Positions 27,058 to 36,406 of a stretch of 64,000 nt of DNA are shown in pieces. A program made the position numbers and the translations under genes. This DNA is from Luteimonas colneyensis. GTDB lineage: Bacteria; Pseudomonadota; Gammaproteobacteria; Xanthomonadales; Xanthomonadaceae. The notes below the pieces were generated by a model. The model saw only the letters and a list, made by a program, of their open reading frames with translations, was not told the origin of the DNA and made no database searches. Position 1 is the stretch's first letter; each line of letters begins with the position of its first letter. The stretch is from NCBI RefSeq assembly GCF_014836665.1, contig NZ_JACSQJ010000005.1, positions 164,740-228,739 on the forward strand, given 5' to 3'.

Positions 27058-28056
27058 CTAGGCGCGGGCCAGCCGGCGCCGCGCCTGCACCGCCTGCCGC
27101 GCGAGCGTGCGCAGCAGCGGCGAGCGCAGCGCGGGCTTCGGCACCGCGTGCGGCGGCGGAAGCCGCAGGTCGTTGAAGCCGCAGGTCCTGAACCTGTCCG
27201 GGTTCCGCTGCAGGAACTCGCACAGCCTCTCCAGCCGCGACACGGCGACGGGGTCGGCGACCGGGCGCGCGGGATTCCGGCGGCGGGCGCGCAGCAGCTC
27301 GAAGCTGTGGCTGACGATCGTGAAGGCCGCCCAGCCCTCGCGGTGCGCGTGCAGCAGCGAAGCCTTCATTTCCGCGAACGACGCGCTGGTCAGCTGCGCG
27401 GGCCGGCTGCCCATGGGCGGCGTATGCCAGTAGCTGACCGGCAGCTCGGTGAGCCCGCGCACGGCGAAGGGCTGCGTCTCCCGCCGGCGCGCGCCGAGTT
27501 CGGGCAGCGAGGCGGGGTAATGATGGTTCAGGCTGGTATCGAAGCGCAGGCCATTGCGGACGAGCGCATCGAGCGTGTCGCTGCCGGCCGCGAAGTCCCC
27601 TGCGCGGAACGCGCAGACATCCACGGCACCGGCGGCGCGCAGGTTGTGCAGCGCGGCGCCGACCAGCCGCGACTGCTCGTCGGCCGAATACTCGCGGATC
27701 GTCTCCCGGCCCTCGAACGCCATGATCGGATCATCGACCCACTGCAGCCATTCCGGATGCAGGTGCAGCTGGACTTCGTGGCCGGCACCCTGGATCAGCC
27801 CGACCATCTCCCGGAGCGGGCCCGGCCCCGCGAAGTATGCGAACAGGCTTTCGACGAAGAACACGGCCTTGATGCCGTGCCTGGCGAAGGTCTCGACCTG
27901 GTGGCGCAGGCCCACCTCGCCCTCCGGGGTGAGCCCGTAGATGTCCCGGTCGATGTCGCGCCGCAGGCCGTCGTCGCGCCATCCCGGCAGCAGCGGATAG
28001 ACCTCGGTGTCGATCGTGATCAGGACCTGCAGCACGCCATCCTCCAGTTCACTCAT
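27058..28056 (-). CDS. polysaccharide-deacetylase-like protein
   Basis: About 332 residues with a deacetylase-like (NodB-type barrel) pattern: LITIDTEVYP near the N-terminus with Asp16, GIKAVFFVESLF (strand 2), HEVQLHLHPEW with His98 and His100, and CAFRAGDF (arginine/active-site strand). These are the marks of the diverged group of deacetylase-like proteins in capsule loci rather than textbook NodB, which has TFDDG. The same HLHP/HLHH signature occurs in the C-terminal domain of the fusion protein encoded at 30904. Start is probably ATG 28056, overlapping the methyltransferase stop by 8 bases; 28083 is an alternative. No signal peptide is visible. Last gene of the minus-strand operon. Confidence 0.78.
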   Translation of the reverse strand: MSELEDGVLQVLITIDTEVYPLLPGWRDDGLRRDIDRDIYGLTPEGEVGLRHQVETFARHGIKAVFFVESLFAYFAGPGPLREMVGLIQGAGHEVQLHLHPEWLQWVDDPIMAFEGRETIREYSADEQSRLVGAALHNLRAAGAVDVCAFRAGDFAAGSDTLDALVRNGLRFDTSLNHHYPASLPELGARRRETQPFAVRGLTELPVSYWHTPPMGSRPAQLTSASFAEMKASLLHAHREGWAAFTIVSHSFELLRARRRNPARPVADPVAVSRLERLCEFLQRNPDRFRTCGFNDLRLPPPHAVPKPALRSPLLRTLARQAVQARRRLARA

Positions 28057-28816
28057 CGGCGCGCCAGGGGAAGCCGTCGGCATGGCCGTGGTCGACGAGC
28101 ACCGCGAGGTCCTCTTCGGTGTGCAGCAGGCGAAAGGCCGGCGAGGCGGTCCAGAGATCCAGGTGCAGCGGATTCGCGTACAGCACCACCACCGGCCCGC
28201 CGCCGCCCTCGACCCGGCGCTCGATGTTCTCGATGCAGCGCGACATGATCTCGCTGGTGAACGGGTTGTACATGTAGATCACCAGCGGTGCCGCAGGCAA
28301 CGCCGTGGTGGTGGCGTCGCCACGGCGCACCTCGATGTCGCGGCAGCCCTGCGCGGGGTGCGCATAGACCTCGAGGTTCTTCCGCGCGACCTCGACGAGC
28401 TCCGGCGACCATTCCACGCCCACCACCCGGGCGAAGGGAAAGTCCGACGCGACCAGCACCGGCCGCGCCTTCCCGCAGCCCAGGTCGAAGAAGTGGTAGT
28501 CAGCGTGACGGATGCCCAGCCTGCCGATCACCTCGCGCAGCCATTCGGCCGACGCCGCCTGGTAGCCGTGGCCGAACACCCAGTCGCTCGACTCGATGTC
28601 GAGCTTGGAGGTGCTGATCCGACCGGCGGTATCGGTGCCGAACTGCTCGTCGAAGGCCTCGTCCGCACGCCGCGCGGCGCGCGGGGCCGCGCGCCGCGCC
28701 GGCATCATCTGCGAGACGCCGTCCTTCGCGACCCCGCCCGCGAACACGAGCGTCCCCCATGCGCCGCGCATCCGCAGCGACTTCCCGATGACCTTCAACG
28801 TTGAATCCAGGCTCAT
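28049..28816 (-). CDS. SAM-dependent methyltransferase, class I
   Basis: A 255-residue Rossmann-fold methyltransferase. Motif I is HFFDLGCGKARPVLVA (about 106-121), the acidic end of strand 2 is VVGVEWSPELVEVARKNLE, and motif IV-like residues are LVIYMYNPF with the Asn-Pro-Phe pattern of N- or O-methyltransferases. An N-terminal basic helix (RMRGAWGTLVFAGG...ARRAAPRAARRADEAFDEQFG) precedes the domain. The ATG overlaps the GNAT stop (ATGA). In this operon it most likely methylates the glycan or a precursor sugar, which is inferred from neighbours. Confidence 0.82.
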   Translation of the reverse strand: MSLDSTLKVIGKSLRMRGAWGTLVFAGGVAKDGVSQMMPARRAAPRAARRADEAFDEQFGTDTAGRISTSKLDIESSDWVFGHGYQAASAEWLREVIGRLGIRHADYHFFDLGCGKARPVLVASDFPFARVVGVEWSPELVEVARKNLEVYAHPAQGCRDIEVRRGDATTTALPAAPLVIYMYNPFTSEIMSRCIENIERRVEGGGGPVVVLYANPLHLDLWTASPAFRLLHTEEDLAVLVDHGHADGFPWRADE

Positions 28817-29850
28817 GACGATGTTCCATTGCGATCAGAGTGGATGGGAGCGCGGCCCAGGCGCCGCAGCAGCCGCTTGGCCAGTGGCTTGACCGCGAGC
28901 GCGTCCAGCGCCGCGGCCGCCAGCCTGGAACCCGCTGCCGCCGCGCGCTGGGCGGTGACCGGCACGCAGGTGCGGAGGTTCCGGCGGAGGAAGTAGATGT
29001 CGGCACACTCCACGCAGCCGGTGGAGAAGAACTCCTTGTGCTCTCCCTCGCCCTCCGTGAAATCGAACACGGCGAGTCCCGGGAGGGCGAACAGCGTCGC
29101 GATGGCGTGCTGGAACAGCACCGTGCCCGGCGACAGGTGGCGCAGTTCCGGGGCGTAGCCCACGCGCTCGTACGCCACCACGCCGTCGTCGACTGGACAG
29201 TACATGTAGGCCGCCGGGCGTCCCTGCATCATCAGCACGAAGCCACGCGCCCGCCCCGCGGCGGCACGCGCCACGAGCTCTTCCCGGAAGGCATCGCCTT
29301 CAGGCATCCCCGCGTCCATCAGCCGGTGCTGGTAGGTCTGCTCGGACAGCGAGCGCGCCAGCGCATGGAACTCCGGCATCGCTTCGGGCGTGGCGTACTC
29401 GCGCACGTCGAGCTCGCCGCCGCCGGCGTCGCGGAACCTGCGGACCTTCCGCTTCAGCGTCGACCGCGACTTGCCGGAAAACGTCGCCATGTAGGCATCG
29501 AAGCCCATCCCCAGGTCGATGTAGTAGCGCCGATAGCGCGCGGGCACGTAGCGCCACAGCCCCGGCACGTCCGGCACGGCCTCGCCGGCGGCGAGCGGCC
29601 ACGACGGCAGGAAGGCCGCGTCGACGTCGCCGGGCAGGTCCCGCAGCTGCCGCAGTGGCCAGGCCGGGCGCTCCCTGGCGAAGGGATCGCAGTCCAGCAC
29701 CATCGCGCGCAGGGCGGGGCTGGCCAGCACCATCTCGCCCAGCCTGATCTTCAGGCGGATGTCGGCGCGCCGCGGCGTACCGGACGACGGCGACGGCACG
29801 GGCGAAGCGCCCCGGGCCGCGCGGAGCGCGATGGCGGTACGGACGTTCAT
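28813..29850 (-). CDS. GNAT/FemAB-like acyltransferase
   Basis: A 345-residue protein of the same Acetyltransf_6 group as the one encoded at 24600. It shows YYIDLGMGFDAYMATFSGKSRSTLKRKVRRFRDAGGGELDVREY (N-terminal to central), then the GNAT core GFVLMMQGRPAAYMYCPVDDGVVAYERVGYAPELRHLSPGTVLFQHAIATLF and VFDFTEGEGEHKEFFSTG. Such proteins are common in exosortase-type and cellulose loci, where acyl transfer to a lipid-linked sugar is assumed. It overlaps both neighbours by 4 bases, so the operon is tightly coupled. Confidence 0.82.
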   Translation of the reverse strand: MNVRTAIALRAARGASPVPSPSSGTPRRADIRLKIRLGEMVLASPALRAMVLDCDPFARERPAWPLRQLRDLPGDVDAAFLPSWPLAAGEAVPDVPGLWRYVPARYRRYYIDLGMGFDAYMATFSGKSRSTLKRKVRRFRDAGGGELDVREYATPEAMPEFHALARSLSEQTYQHRLMDAGMPEGDAFREELVARAAAGRARGFVLMMQGRPAAYMYCPVDDGVVAYERVGYAPELRHLSPGTVLFQHAIATLFALPGLAVFDFTEGEGEHKEFFSTGCVECADIYFLRRNLRTCVPVTAQRAAAAGSRLAAAALDALAVKPLAKRLLRRLGRAPIHSDRNGTSS

Positions 29851-30842
29851 GGTTCACGGCAGAACACGCGCGGCACCTGCAGCATCGAGCGGAAAAGATT
29901 CCTGTGCACGTCCGATTCGACTGCGACCCGCTGCATGTCGTACCGGCGCGACGACGGCGACACGATGCCGCCGTAGTAGGAGAACGCATAACGCACGCCG
30001 AGCCTGCCAAGGCATTCCTCGGTGGCGTCGTCGAAGGCGTCCCTGCTCCCCACGGGATAGGCGAAGTACTCCATCGGCCGCCCGATCTCCCCGGCGATGC
30101 GCGCCGCGCATCCCTCGATCTCCTCGGCCTGGCGCCCAGGCGCGAGGCGGGCCAGCACCGGGTGGTTCACGGTGTGGCCGCCGATCGTCATTCCCGCCCG
30201 GCTCATCTCGCGCAGCATGTCCCAGTCCATCCAGTGCCCGTCGACGCGCCCGGGGACATCCACTGCGGTCTCTTCCGCGAGGCGCGCGAGCAACCGCCGC
30301 GCCTCGTCCTCCGGCAGCGATTTGTAGGCGGTGAGGATCCGCTTGACCGGCTGCGCGCGGCTGTCGTCGGACAGGACCAGCGGCTCGGCGATCCAGGGCC
30401 GCAGGTCCAGCCGCGCGGCGTGCGTACGCCGTACCCGGCAGGCGATCGCGTCCCACCAGGGCAGCGAAGGCCGGTCGATGAAGCCGGTCGCCACGAAGAA
30501 CACCGCCGGCACCCCGTGGCGCCGCAGGACCGGGAAGGCGAGCTCGTAGTTGTCGAGGTAGCCGTCGTCGAACGTGATCAGGACGTGGCGCCCGCGGCGC
30601 GAGCCGAGCGCGGCCTCGATGTCGCCGGGCCCGATCACGTCGCAGTGCCTGGCCAGGAACGCGACCTGCTCGTCGAAGACCTCCTCCGTCGCGCTCCACA
30701 GCTCGCGGTCGTACTCGGACCGGCTGCCATCCCCGATGCGGTGGTAGTTCAGCACCACCACGCGCTGGTCGCGCCAGGTCGAGGCAAGCGCGCGGCCGAG
30801 GCCGGTGACGCCGAAGAAGTTGGCCGCGAGGTCCCGCTTCAT
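29847..30842 (-). CDS. polysaccharide deacetylase (NodB/CE4)
   Basis: A carbohydrate esterase 4 protein of 331 residues. Motifs in order: VVLNYHRIGDG, then HVLITFDDGYLDN with the catalytic and metal-binding aspartates (about 92-93), AVFFVATGFI, and the metal site GHTVNHPVL (His-x3-His, near residue 220), then YFAYPVGSRDAF. It removes N-acetyl groups from amino sugars, which would create free amines for the acyltransferases encoded alongside. It has no obvious signal peptide, so it may act in the cytoplasm on lipid-linked repeats. ATG 30842 gives the conserved start; the open frame upstream is not convincing. Overlaps the next gene by 4 bases. Confidence 0.9.
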   Translation of the reverse strand: MKRDLAANFFGVTGLGRALASTWRDQRVVVLNYHRIGDGSRSEYDRELWSATEEVFDEQVAFLARHCDVIGPGDIEAALGSRRGRHVLITFDDGYLDNYELAFPVLRRHGVPAVFFVATGFIDRPSLPWWDAIACRVRRTHAARLDLRPWIAEPLVLSDDSRAQPVKRILTAYKSLPEDEARRLLARLAEETAVDVPGRVDGHWMDWDMLREMSRAGMTIGGHTVNHPVLARLAPGRQAEEIEGCAARIAGEIGRPMEYFAYPVGSRDAFDDATEECLGRLGVRYAFSYYGGIVSPSSRRYDMQRVAVESDVHRNLFRSMLQVPRVFCREP

Positions 30843-30903
30843 GCCCCGGCCCGAAAGCGCGTCGCCCCGCGCGGTGGCCGCACAGGCGCCGGTGCATCCA
30901 CGC

Positions 30904-33639
30904 TCACGCCGCACCCCGCATCGACTCGCGGCAGGCCGGGCGCGGGATCACGAAGTCGCGGTATTCGCCGGGCTCGCCGGCCACGCCCGCCTCGGCGGCC
31001 CGCGCGATGTTGTAGGCCTCGCGCGCGCTGACGTAGTGCAGCTTCCAGTCGCGCCCATCGTTGTAGCGCGACTCCAGGTAGCTGAAGGCCTCGTCCATCG
31101 CCGGCCCCAGCAGCACGTCCATGTCGTGCTCCTCGGCCCCGTGCGTGTGGATCTTCACGAAGGTCCACTCCGGCCGGCCCTCGACGTGGATGCCGGTCCG
31201 GACCCAGGCATCGATGCGGTCGCGCGTCGGCGGGTGGCTGGTGCGCACGTCGGAGTTCTCGATGCGGGGAAAGATGCCGAACTTGCGGCTCCGCCAGCGC
31301 AGCCCCAGCGGCCCCTGGATGATCATCAGGTCGCCTTCCGGCGCGCCGCCCACGCGCACCCGCGGCCCACGGTCGTGCGACTTGGGACGCGACGGATCGT
31401 CCTTGGCGTAGTAGATCCGGTTGATGGTGCTGGTCTGGCAGGGGTTCGGCGCGCACGGCAGGGTGAAGTCCGCGTAGCAGCCCTCTTCGCGCAGCAGCGT
31501 GAGTTCGTTGTCCAGCCCGCAGTGCCGGCCCGAGGGATCGCTGTTGTCCAGCGCCCAGTTGCCGTGGATGAAGGCCCAGCGTGGCTGCCCCGTCACCGGA
31601 TCGACCGGCAGGGCGCCATGGCGGTTGGCGAGGACCCGGGTGAAGCGCGACAGCTTTTCCCGGAACCCGGCTTCGGTGTCGTGGTCGTGGTGCAGGTGGA
31701 TCTCGATCTCGCCCAGGCCTGCCCGGCAGAGGTCGACGAGCCGGTCGATGTGTTCGGGCCGGTACTCCTCCTCCGGATAGAAGAAGGTGTGCACAGGCGG
31801 CGAACCATCGGCATCGACGTGGCCCGCGCATACCCGCGGCAGATCCTGGTGCCAACGCGCCACGCGGGCGACTTCGCGCTCGTACGGGGGCTTGCGCCAC
31901 GCCGGCTCGTAGTGGTCGACGAAGCAGAACATGAGGTGCCGAGTCGTGCCGGGCGCGACCTTCCCGCGCCAGTCCTGCTTCAGGTAGGCCGGCAGCCAGC
32001 CGGCGACGTTGCGCCGGCGCACCAGCTGGACGGCAAGCAGGCCCAGTGAGAGCAGTACGAGTCCGAGCGCGACCAGCAGCCATTCCAGCGGACCCGCCCC
32101 GGCCAGCAGCATCGCGGGCGCCTCCGCGGCCAGGGCCGGGTCCGGCGCCGCCGCAGGCAGGGTGGTCGCGGCCGCGGGCGCCACGACGCCGGCCGCCGCG
32201 GCCCCTGAGGCCAGGAAGGCTCCCAGGCCAGGAATGCCGGGGCGCGGGCGCCCGTCGAAATCGTCCACGACCTCGTCGACCGCCACGCCCACGCCCGCCG
32301 CCGCGCTGCCCGCCGCCGGACGCCCCTCGGCGTCGAGCCGGAAGTCGCCGACGACCGCATGCGCATCCGCGGCCAGGCGCATCCGCCATTGCTCGAGCGT
32401 GCCCTCCCACGGCATCGCGTCGCCCTTGCGCTGGTCGACGAAGCGGCAGCCCCCCGCTGCCTGGTAGCCGTTCCAGTCCATGCCGGTCGCACCGGCCAGT
32501 GCGGAGAGCCCGCCATGTTCGTCGGACCAGGCGATCGCCACGCAGTCGCCGCCGGAGCGCTGGCTGATGATGTTGTTGACGATCTTCGGATCGACCGTGG
32601 CCGGCCGGCCGGCCTCTTCGGCGCCGTCCTGGAACGTCAGCCCGAAAAAGATCGCCGCCTGCCCGTCCCTGGCGGTGTCGACCAGCGTGTTGTTGGCGAT
32701 GACGGGCTCCTTGGCGGCATGCATGGCGATGCCCGCGTAGCGCGTGTTGCGCACCACGTTGTTGCGAACGATCCCGCGGACCGCCTCGTAATAGTCGGGA
32801 TTGGCCCGCAGGTCGAAGAACTCGGGACTGGTGTCGAAGCCCACGCGGATGCCGGCGGCCCCGATGTCCTCCACCCGGTTGCGCTGCACGACCACGTCGC
32901 TGGCCCCGCCCTTGAAGTAGAGGCCGTTGCTGGGGACGTCATGGATATGGCAGTCCTCCACGACCATGCGCGCGCCGTTGACGTTGTCGATGCCGTCGGC
33001 GTTGCGATCGGCCGCCGGCGTGCCCGCGGGATAGCGCGCACCGGTGTGGTGGATGCGCGTGCGCCGGATCGTCACGCGGTCGGCCCGCGGGGCGATCTTG
33101 ATGCCGTCGCGCCCGGTGTGGTGGATCAGCAGGTCGTCGATGAGGACGTCCGACGCTCCGGTCCACTCCTCGCCGCCGCCGGCATACCAGTCGGTGTGCA
33201 TCATCACGCCGTACTCGTGGCCGCCGCTGATCTCGAGCCCGATCAGGCGGGAGCCGGACGCAGCGGCGTCGATGCGGATGGTCGACGTGTCGGGAGTGTC
33301 GAGCGGACAGTGGATGTGCGGGCGCTCGCCCTGGCGTGCGCGGATCGTCAGCGGGATCCGCATGCGGATGCATTCCTCGTAGCGGCCGTTCCCGGGCGCG
33401 GCGTGGACGATGACCGTGTCGCCCGCGGCCACCACGCCGTTGCCCGCATCGACGGCGTGGTCCAGCGTCCGGAACGGGCGCTGCAGGCTGCCGTCGCCGT
33501 CGCCGTCGTCGCCCGAGGTGGACACGTGCCACTCCGCGGCGGCGGCATCCGTGGCGACCGCGCACACGACCAGCGCGCAGGCGCAGGCGAACGAAGCAAA
33601 GCGGACTGGCGGGGGCGTCTTCCGGTGCATGTGATCCAT
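30904..33639 (-). CDS. beta-helix / transmembrane / deacetylase-like fusion protein
   Basis: A 911-residue three-part protein. A signal peptide (about 10-35) leads into a right-handed parallel beta-helix (about 36-455) like NosD or polysaccharide-lyase folds, with repeated turns such as RNNVVRNTRYAGIAM and ANNTLVDTARDGQAAIFF. A Pro/Ala-rich linker then leads to one transmembrane helix (about 515-537, LEWLLVALGLVLLSLGLL followed by RRR). The C-terminal domain (about 560-911) has MFCFVDHYEPAW, EIEIHLHHDHDTE and THGAEEHDMD, with deacetylase-like metal-site patterns. By the positive-inside rule the helix part is periplasmic and the C-terminal part cytoplasmic. Both halves are complete and in one frame. 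Function unknown; trimming or epimerising the glycan outside and modifying it inside is a guess. Confidence 0.8.
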   Translation of the reverse strand: MDHMHRKTPPPVRFASFACACALVVCAVATDAAAAEWHVSTSGDDGDGDGSLQRPFRTLDHAVDAGNGVVAAGDTVIVHAAPGNGRYEECIRMRIPLTIRARQGERPHIHCPLDTPDTSTIRIDAAASGSRLIGLEISGGHEYGVMMHTDWYAGGGEEWTGASDVLIDDLLIHHTGRDGIKIAPRADRVTIRRTRIHHTGARYPAGTPAADRNADGIDNVNGARMVVEDCHIHDVPSNGLYFKGGASDVVVQRNRVEDIGAAGIRVGFDTSPEFFDLRANPDYYEAVRGIVRNNVVRNTRYAGIAMHAAKEPVIANNTLVDTARDGQAAIFFGLTFQDGAEEAGRPATVDPKIVNNIISQRSGGDCVAIAWSDEHGGLSALAGATGMDWNGYQAAGGCRFVDQRKGDAMPWEGTLEQWRMRLAADAHAVVGDFRLDAEGRPAAGSAAAGVGVAVDEVVDDFDGRPRPGIPGLGAFLASGAAAAGVVAPAAATTLPAAAPDPALAAEAPAMLLAGAGPLEWLLVALGLVLLSLGLLAVQLVRRRNVAGWLPAYLKQDWRGKVAPGTTRHLMFCFVDHYEPAWRKPPYEREVARVARWHQDLPRVCAGHVDADGSPPVHTFFYPEEEYRPEHIDRLVDLCRAGLGEIEIHLHHDHDTEAGFREKLSRFTRVLANRHGALPVDPVTGQPRWAFIHGNWALDNSDPSGRHCGLDNELTLLREEGCYADFTLPCAPNPCQTSTINRIYYAKDDPSRPKSHDRGPRVRVGGAPEGDLMIIQGPLGLRWRSRKFGIFPRIENSDVRTSHPPTRDRIDAWVRTGIHVEGRPEWTFVKIHTHGAEEHDMDVLLGPAMDEAFSYLESRYNDGRDWKLHYVSAREAYNIARAAEAGVAGEPGEYRDFVIPRPACRESMRGAA

Positions 33640-33735
33640 TCCATGGGCGGCCACGCCTTGCCTGGCAGGCGGTCGACGCGGCCGTGGCCCCACCAGGACA
33701 ACGCGGCGCGGCCCGCGATCCGGCCAGTGCACGTG

Positions 33736-34854
33736 CTACCAGAGGTGGAGCCGCCGACGCGACGCGAACGCGAACAGGGCGCGCGCGGCGTAGGCGTTCA
33801 TGTGCCAGTACGCGGTCAGCAGCCTCACCGGAAGCAGGCGGGCGACGGCGGGCGAGCACTTGCCGGCCAGCACCGCGCCAAGGCAGCCAAGAAGCGCCGC
33901 CAGGCAGGCAGCGTAGAAGCCGTCGCGGGGCGCCAGCGCCAGCGCCGAGACGCCGACGGCGAGCGTCAGCCAGGGCGCGGCCAGGCGCAGCAGCTTGTGG
34001 CTCACGAAGCGGAACCACAGCGGATTGGTCCCGGGCAGCAGCAGCCACGGCGCGATCCGCACCAGCTGGTAGTTGCCGGCCAGGGTCCGGACCTTGCGCG
34101 CGCGCTCGGCGCGCGCGTCCTGCGAGGGCCGGTCCCAGGCGATGGCGGCCGGCTCGATGACCACGCGGTGCCCGGACTTCGCCACCGCCATCGGCACCAG
34201 CACGTCGTCCAGCACCGTGCCGTCCGACAGGCGCGGGAACAGCCGCCGTCGTACCGCATAGAGCGCACCCGTCACGCCGACGACGGATCCGCTCCTGCCT
34301 TCGGCGGCGCGCACCAGGGACTCGTAGCGCCAGTAGGCGTCGACGCTGGCCGCGAAGCCTCCGTCCACGTCCCTGAAGGCCAGCCGGCCACTGACCGCAC
34401 CGACCCCGGGATCGCCGAGGTTGCGGACCAGCAGCCGCAGGGTGGCGGGATCGAGCACCTGGCGGACGTCCACCATCAGCAGCACCTCGCCGCGCGCGCG
34501 GGCGACGGCATCGTTGAGGCAGGCGCTCTTGCCCCGTCGCGTGTCGAACTCGAGGACCGTGATCCGGTCGGAGCCGATGGAACGGCAGGCGTCCGCGGTG
34601 CCGTCCGTGCAGCCGTCGCAGGCGACGACGATATCGAACAGGCACTCCGGATAGTCCAGCGCGAGCAGGTTCAGCAGCTTGTCGCGGACCGCGTCGCCGG
34701 CGTCGTGGACGGCCAGGATCGCGGTCACGGCAGGCGTGACATCGGCCAGCGCCACCGGACGCGGGCGCAGCCTGGCCTGGGCGAGCACCCATGCCGGATA
34801 CCCCGCGAACGCGAACAGCAGCAGCCCCGCACCCAGCCAGAAGACCACGCTCAT
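33736..34854 (-). CDS. glycosyltransferase, GT2 family, membrane-anchored
   Basis: A processive-type GT2 of 372 residues. TM1 is at the N-terminus (FWLGAGLLLFAFAGYPAWVL), the catalytic domain (about 45-290) contains TAILAVHDAGDAVRDKLLNLLALDYPE, VVACDGCTDGTADAC, the metal site LLMVDVRQVLDP, VTGALYAVRRRLFPRL and VLDDVLVPM (ED-type acid), and two or three hydrophobic segments close the chain. The Q-x-x-R-W motif of cellulose synthases is not clear; RARKVRTLAGNYQLV takes its place, as in many capsule GT2 enzymes. It probably adds a sugar to the lipid-linked acceptor. It starts 13 bases after the flippase stop. Confidence 0.9.
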   Translation of the reverse strand: MSVVFWLGAGLLLFAFAGYPAWVLAQARLRPRPVALADVTPAVTAILAVHDAGDAVRDKLLNLLALDYPECLFDIVVACDGCTDGTADACRSIGSDRITVLEFDTRRGKSACLNDAVARARGEVLLMVDVRQVLDPATLRLLVRNLGDPGVGAVSGRLAFRDVDGGFAASVDAYWRYESLVRAAEGRSGSVVGVTGALYAVRRRLFPRLSDGTVLDDVLVPMAVAKSGHRVVIEPAAIAWDRPSQDARAERARKVRTLAGNYQLVRIAPWLLLPGTNPLWFRFVSHKLLRLAAPWLTLAVGVSALALAPRDGFYAACLAALLGCLGAVLAGKCSPAVARLLPVRLLTAYWHMNAYAARALFAFASRRRLHLW

Positions 34855-34867
34855 GCGTGCGGCCCCG

Positions 34868-36406
34868 TCATGGCAGCCGCCCCGCCAGCCAGGCCAGGCG
34901 CGCGCCGAACATCGCGGACAGCCTCGGGTGGCGCTGCAGCAGCCCCTCGAGCCGGAGGACGTCCTCGGCGTACCAGGCCTTGAGCAGCAGCGTGGTGGAC
35001 ACGAAGATGCCCGCGAACAGCGCACAGCACGCGATGTCCGCCCAGTAGCCGTCCCAGGCCGCCGCCACCGCCAGCGCCGACGCCGCGGCCAGCAGCGCCG
35101 ACAGGTAGAGCAGCGCCAGTTCCTTCCATGGAATGTCCAGGTCGGTGGCGCGACGCGTCCACGCGACCAGGCCCGCGAACACGAAGACGCGCGTGGCCGC
35201 ATAGGCGCAGACCGCGCCGGCCAGGCCGAAGCGCGGGATCAGCACCAGCGACAGCAGGAGCGTCACCAGCACCGACGCCATCGTCAGCACGACGCGCTCG
35301 CGCTGCAGGTCCATGGTCGCGAACAGCGCGTAGAAGGCGCCATCGGCGATGGTCGCGCCCGCGACCACGAACAGTGCCTGCAGCGCCGGAACCGCGGGCG
35401 CATAGCGCGTCCCGTACATGAGTTCCACCACGGGCGCGGAGAGGAAGGCGCCCATGCCGGCCGCAAGCAGCCCCAGGAAGGTGAAGTAGCGCAGCGACGC
35501 CGCCATGATCTGGTTGACCCGACCCGGGCCGCCAGCACCGAGCCCGTGGGACATCATGGGCATCAGGATCGTGGTCAGCCCCGAGGCCAGCAGGGAGATG
35601 CCCGCCCCGCTGAGCGCGTGCGCGATGGAGAAATGGCCGACCGCGGCCGGGCCGGCGAAGCGGTTGAGCATGTAGGTCTCGATCGCGCGGTTGCTGAGTC
35701 CGTAGACGATCGTGACCACGGCGGTCCAGAAGAGGTGGCGCCGCACCCGGTCCGAAGGCACGGCCGCGGTCCTCGCGGCCACGATGCCCCCGCGCCGCAG
35801 CATCGCCGCCGACAGCAGCAGGTGGACCAGGCACATCGCCGCGAACAGCGCCATGAACGCCAGCAGCGGCGCGCGCAGCGCCATCAGCACGCCCACCGCG
35901 ACCACGTTGAGGGCACTCGCGGCGACGGTCGTCCAGGCCTCGACGTCGAAGCGACCGTAGCCCTTCGCGACCGACACCTTGAAGATGTAGCCCGCCTTGG
36001 TGACGACCGAGAACACCGCGATCGCCATGAACACCCACCGGGCCTTTTCCCATCCCGTCGGAAGGAAGAACGGCACCAGCGCGAAGAAGGCGAGCGACAG
36101 GATGCCGAGGAACAGCCAGCTCCTGCGCTCCAGGAGGCCGTGCACCTCGCGCGCGGAGCCGATGGCATCGCGGCCCAGCGCCTCGGACACGAACTTGATC
36201 GCCGTGGTCGGCAGGCCGTTGTTGCCCAGCACCACCAGCAGTCCGACCAGCCAGACCAGGTACGAATAGCGTCCGAAGTCCTCGGGGCCGAGGCTTCGCG
36301 CCACCAGCGCGCTGGTCACCAGGCCGAGGGCGAAGGCGACATAGGTGGACACCATCACCACCACCGCCGAGCGCATCGCGGAATCCGCGTTGAACAGCGG
36401 CTTCAT
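34868..36406 (-). CDS. polysaccharide flippase (Wzx/MurJ-MATE superfamily)
   Basis: An inner-membrane exporter of 512 residues with about 12-14 hydrophobic segments. The N-terminal signature SLGPEDFGRYSYLVWLVGLLVVLGNNGLPTTAIKFVSEALG is typical of Wzx proteins. It would move undecaprenyl-linked repeats from the cytoplasmic to the periplasmic face for polymerisation. It is the first gene of the seven-gene minus-strand operon, with its promoter in the 151 bases before the divergent J-domain gene. The ATG at 36406 gives the conserved MKPLFNAD start, without a strong Shine-Dalgarno. Confidence 0.9.
   Translation of the reverse strand: MKPLFNADSAMRSAVVVMVSTYVAFALGLVTSALVARSLGPEDFGRYSYLVWLVGLLVVLGNNGLPTTAIKFVSEALGRDAIGSAREVHGLLERRSWLFLGILSLAFFALVPFFLPTGWEKARWVFMAIAVFSVVTKAGYIFKVSVAKGYGRFDVEAWTTVAASALNVVAVGVLMALRAPLLAFMALFAAMCLVHLLLSAAMLRRGGIVAARTAAVPSDRVRRHLFWTAVVTIVYGLSNRAIETYMLNRFAGPAAVGHFSIAHALSGAGISLLASGLTTILMPMMSHGLGAGGPGRVNQIMAASLRYFTFLGLLAAGMGAFLSAPVVELMYGTRYAPAVPALQALFVVAGATIADGAFYALFATMDLQRERVVLTMASVLVTLLLSLVLIPRFGLAGAVCAYAATRVFVFAGLVAWTRRATDLDIPWKELALLYLSALLAAASALAVAAAWDGYWADIACCALFAGIFVSTTLLLKAWYAEDVLRLEGLLQRHPRLSAMFGARLAWLAGRLP

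Noticed and set aside
28813..29850. Peptidoglycan FemX-type enzyme
   Set aside because: The GNAT core matches the CelD/BcsL-like group rather than the tRNA-dependent FemX layout, and the neighbours are polysaccharide genes.
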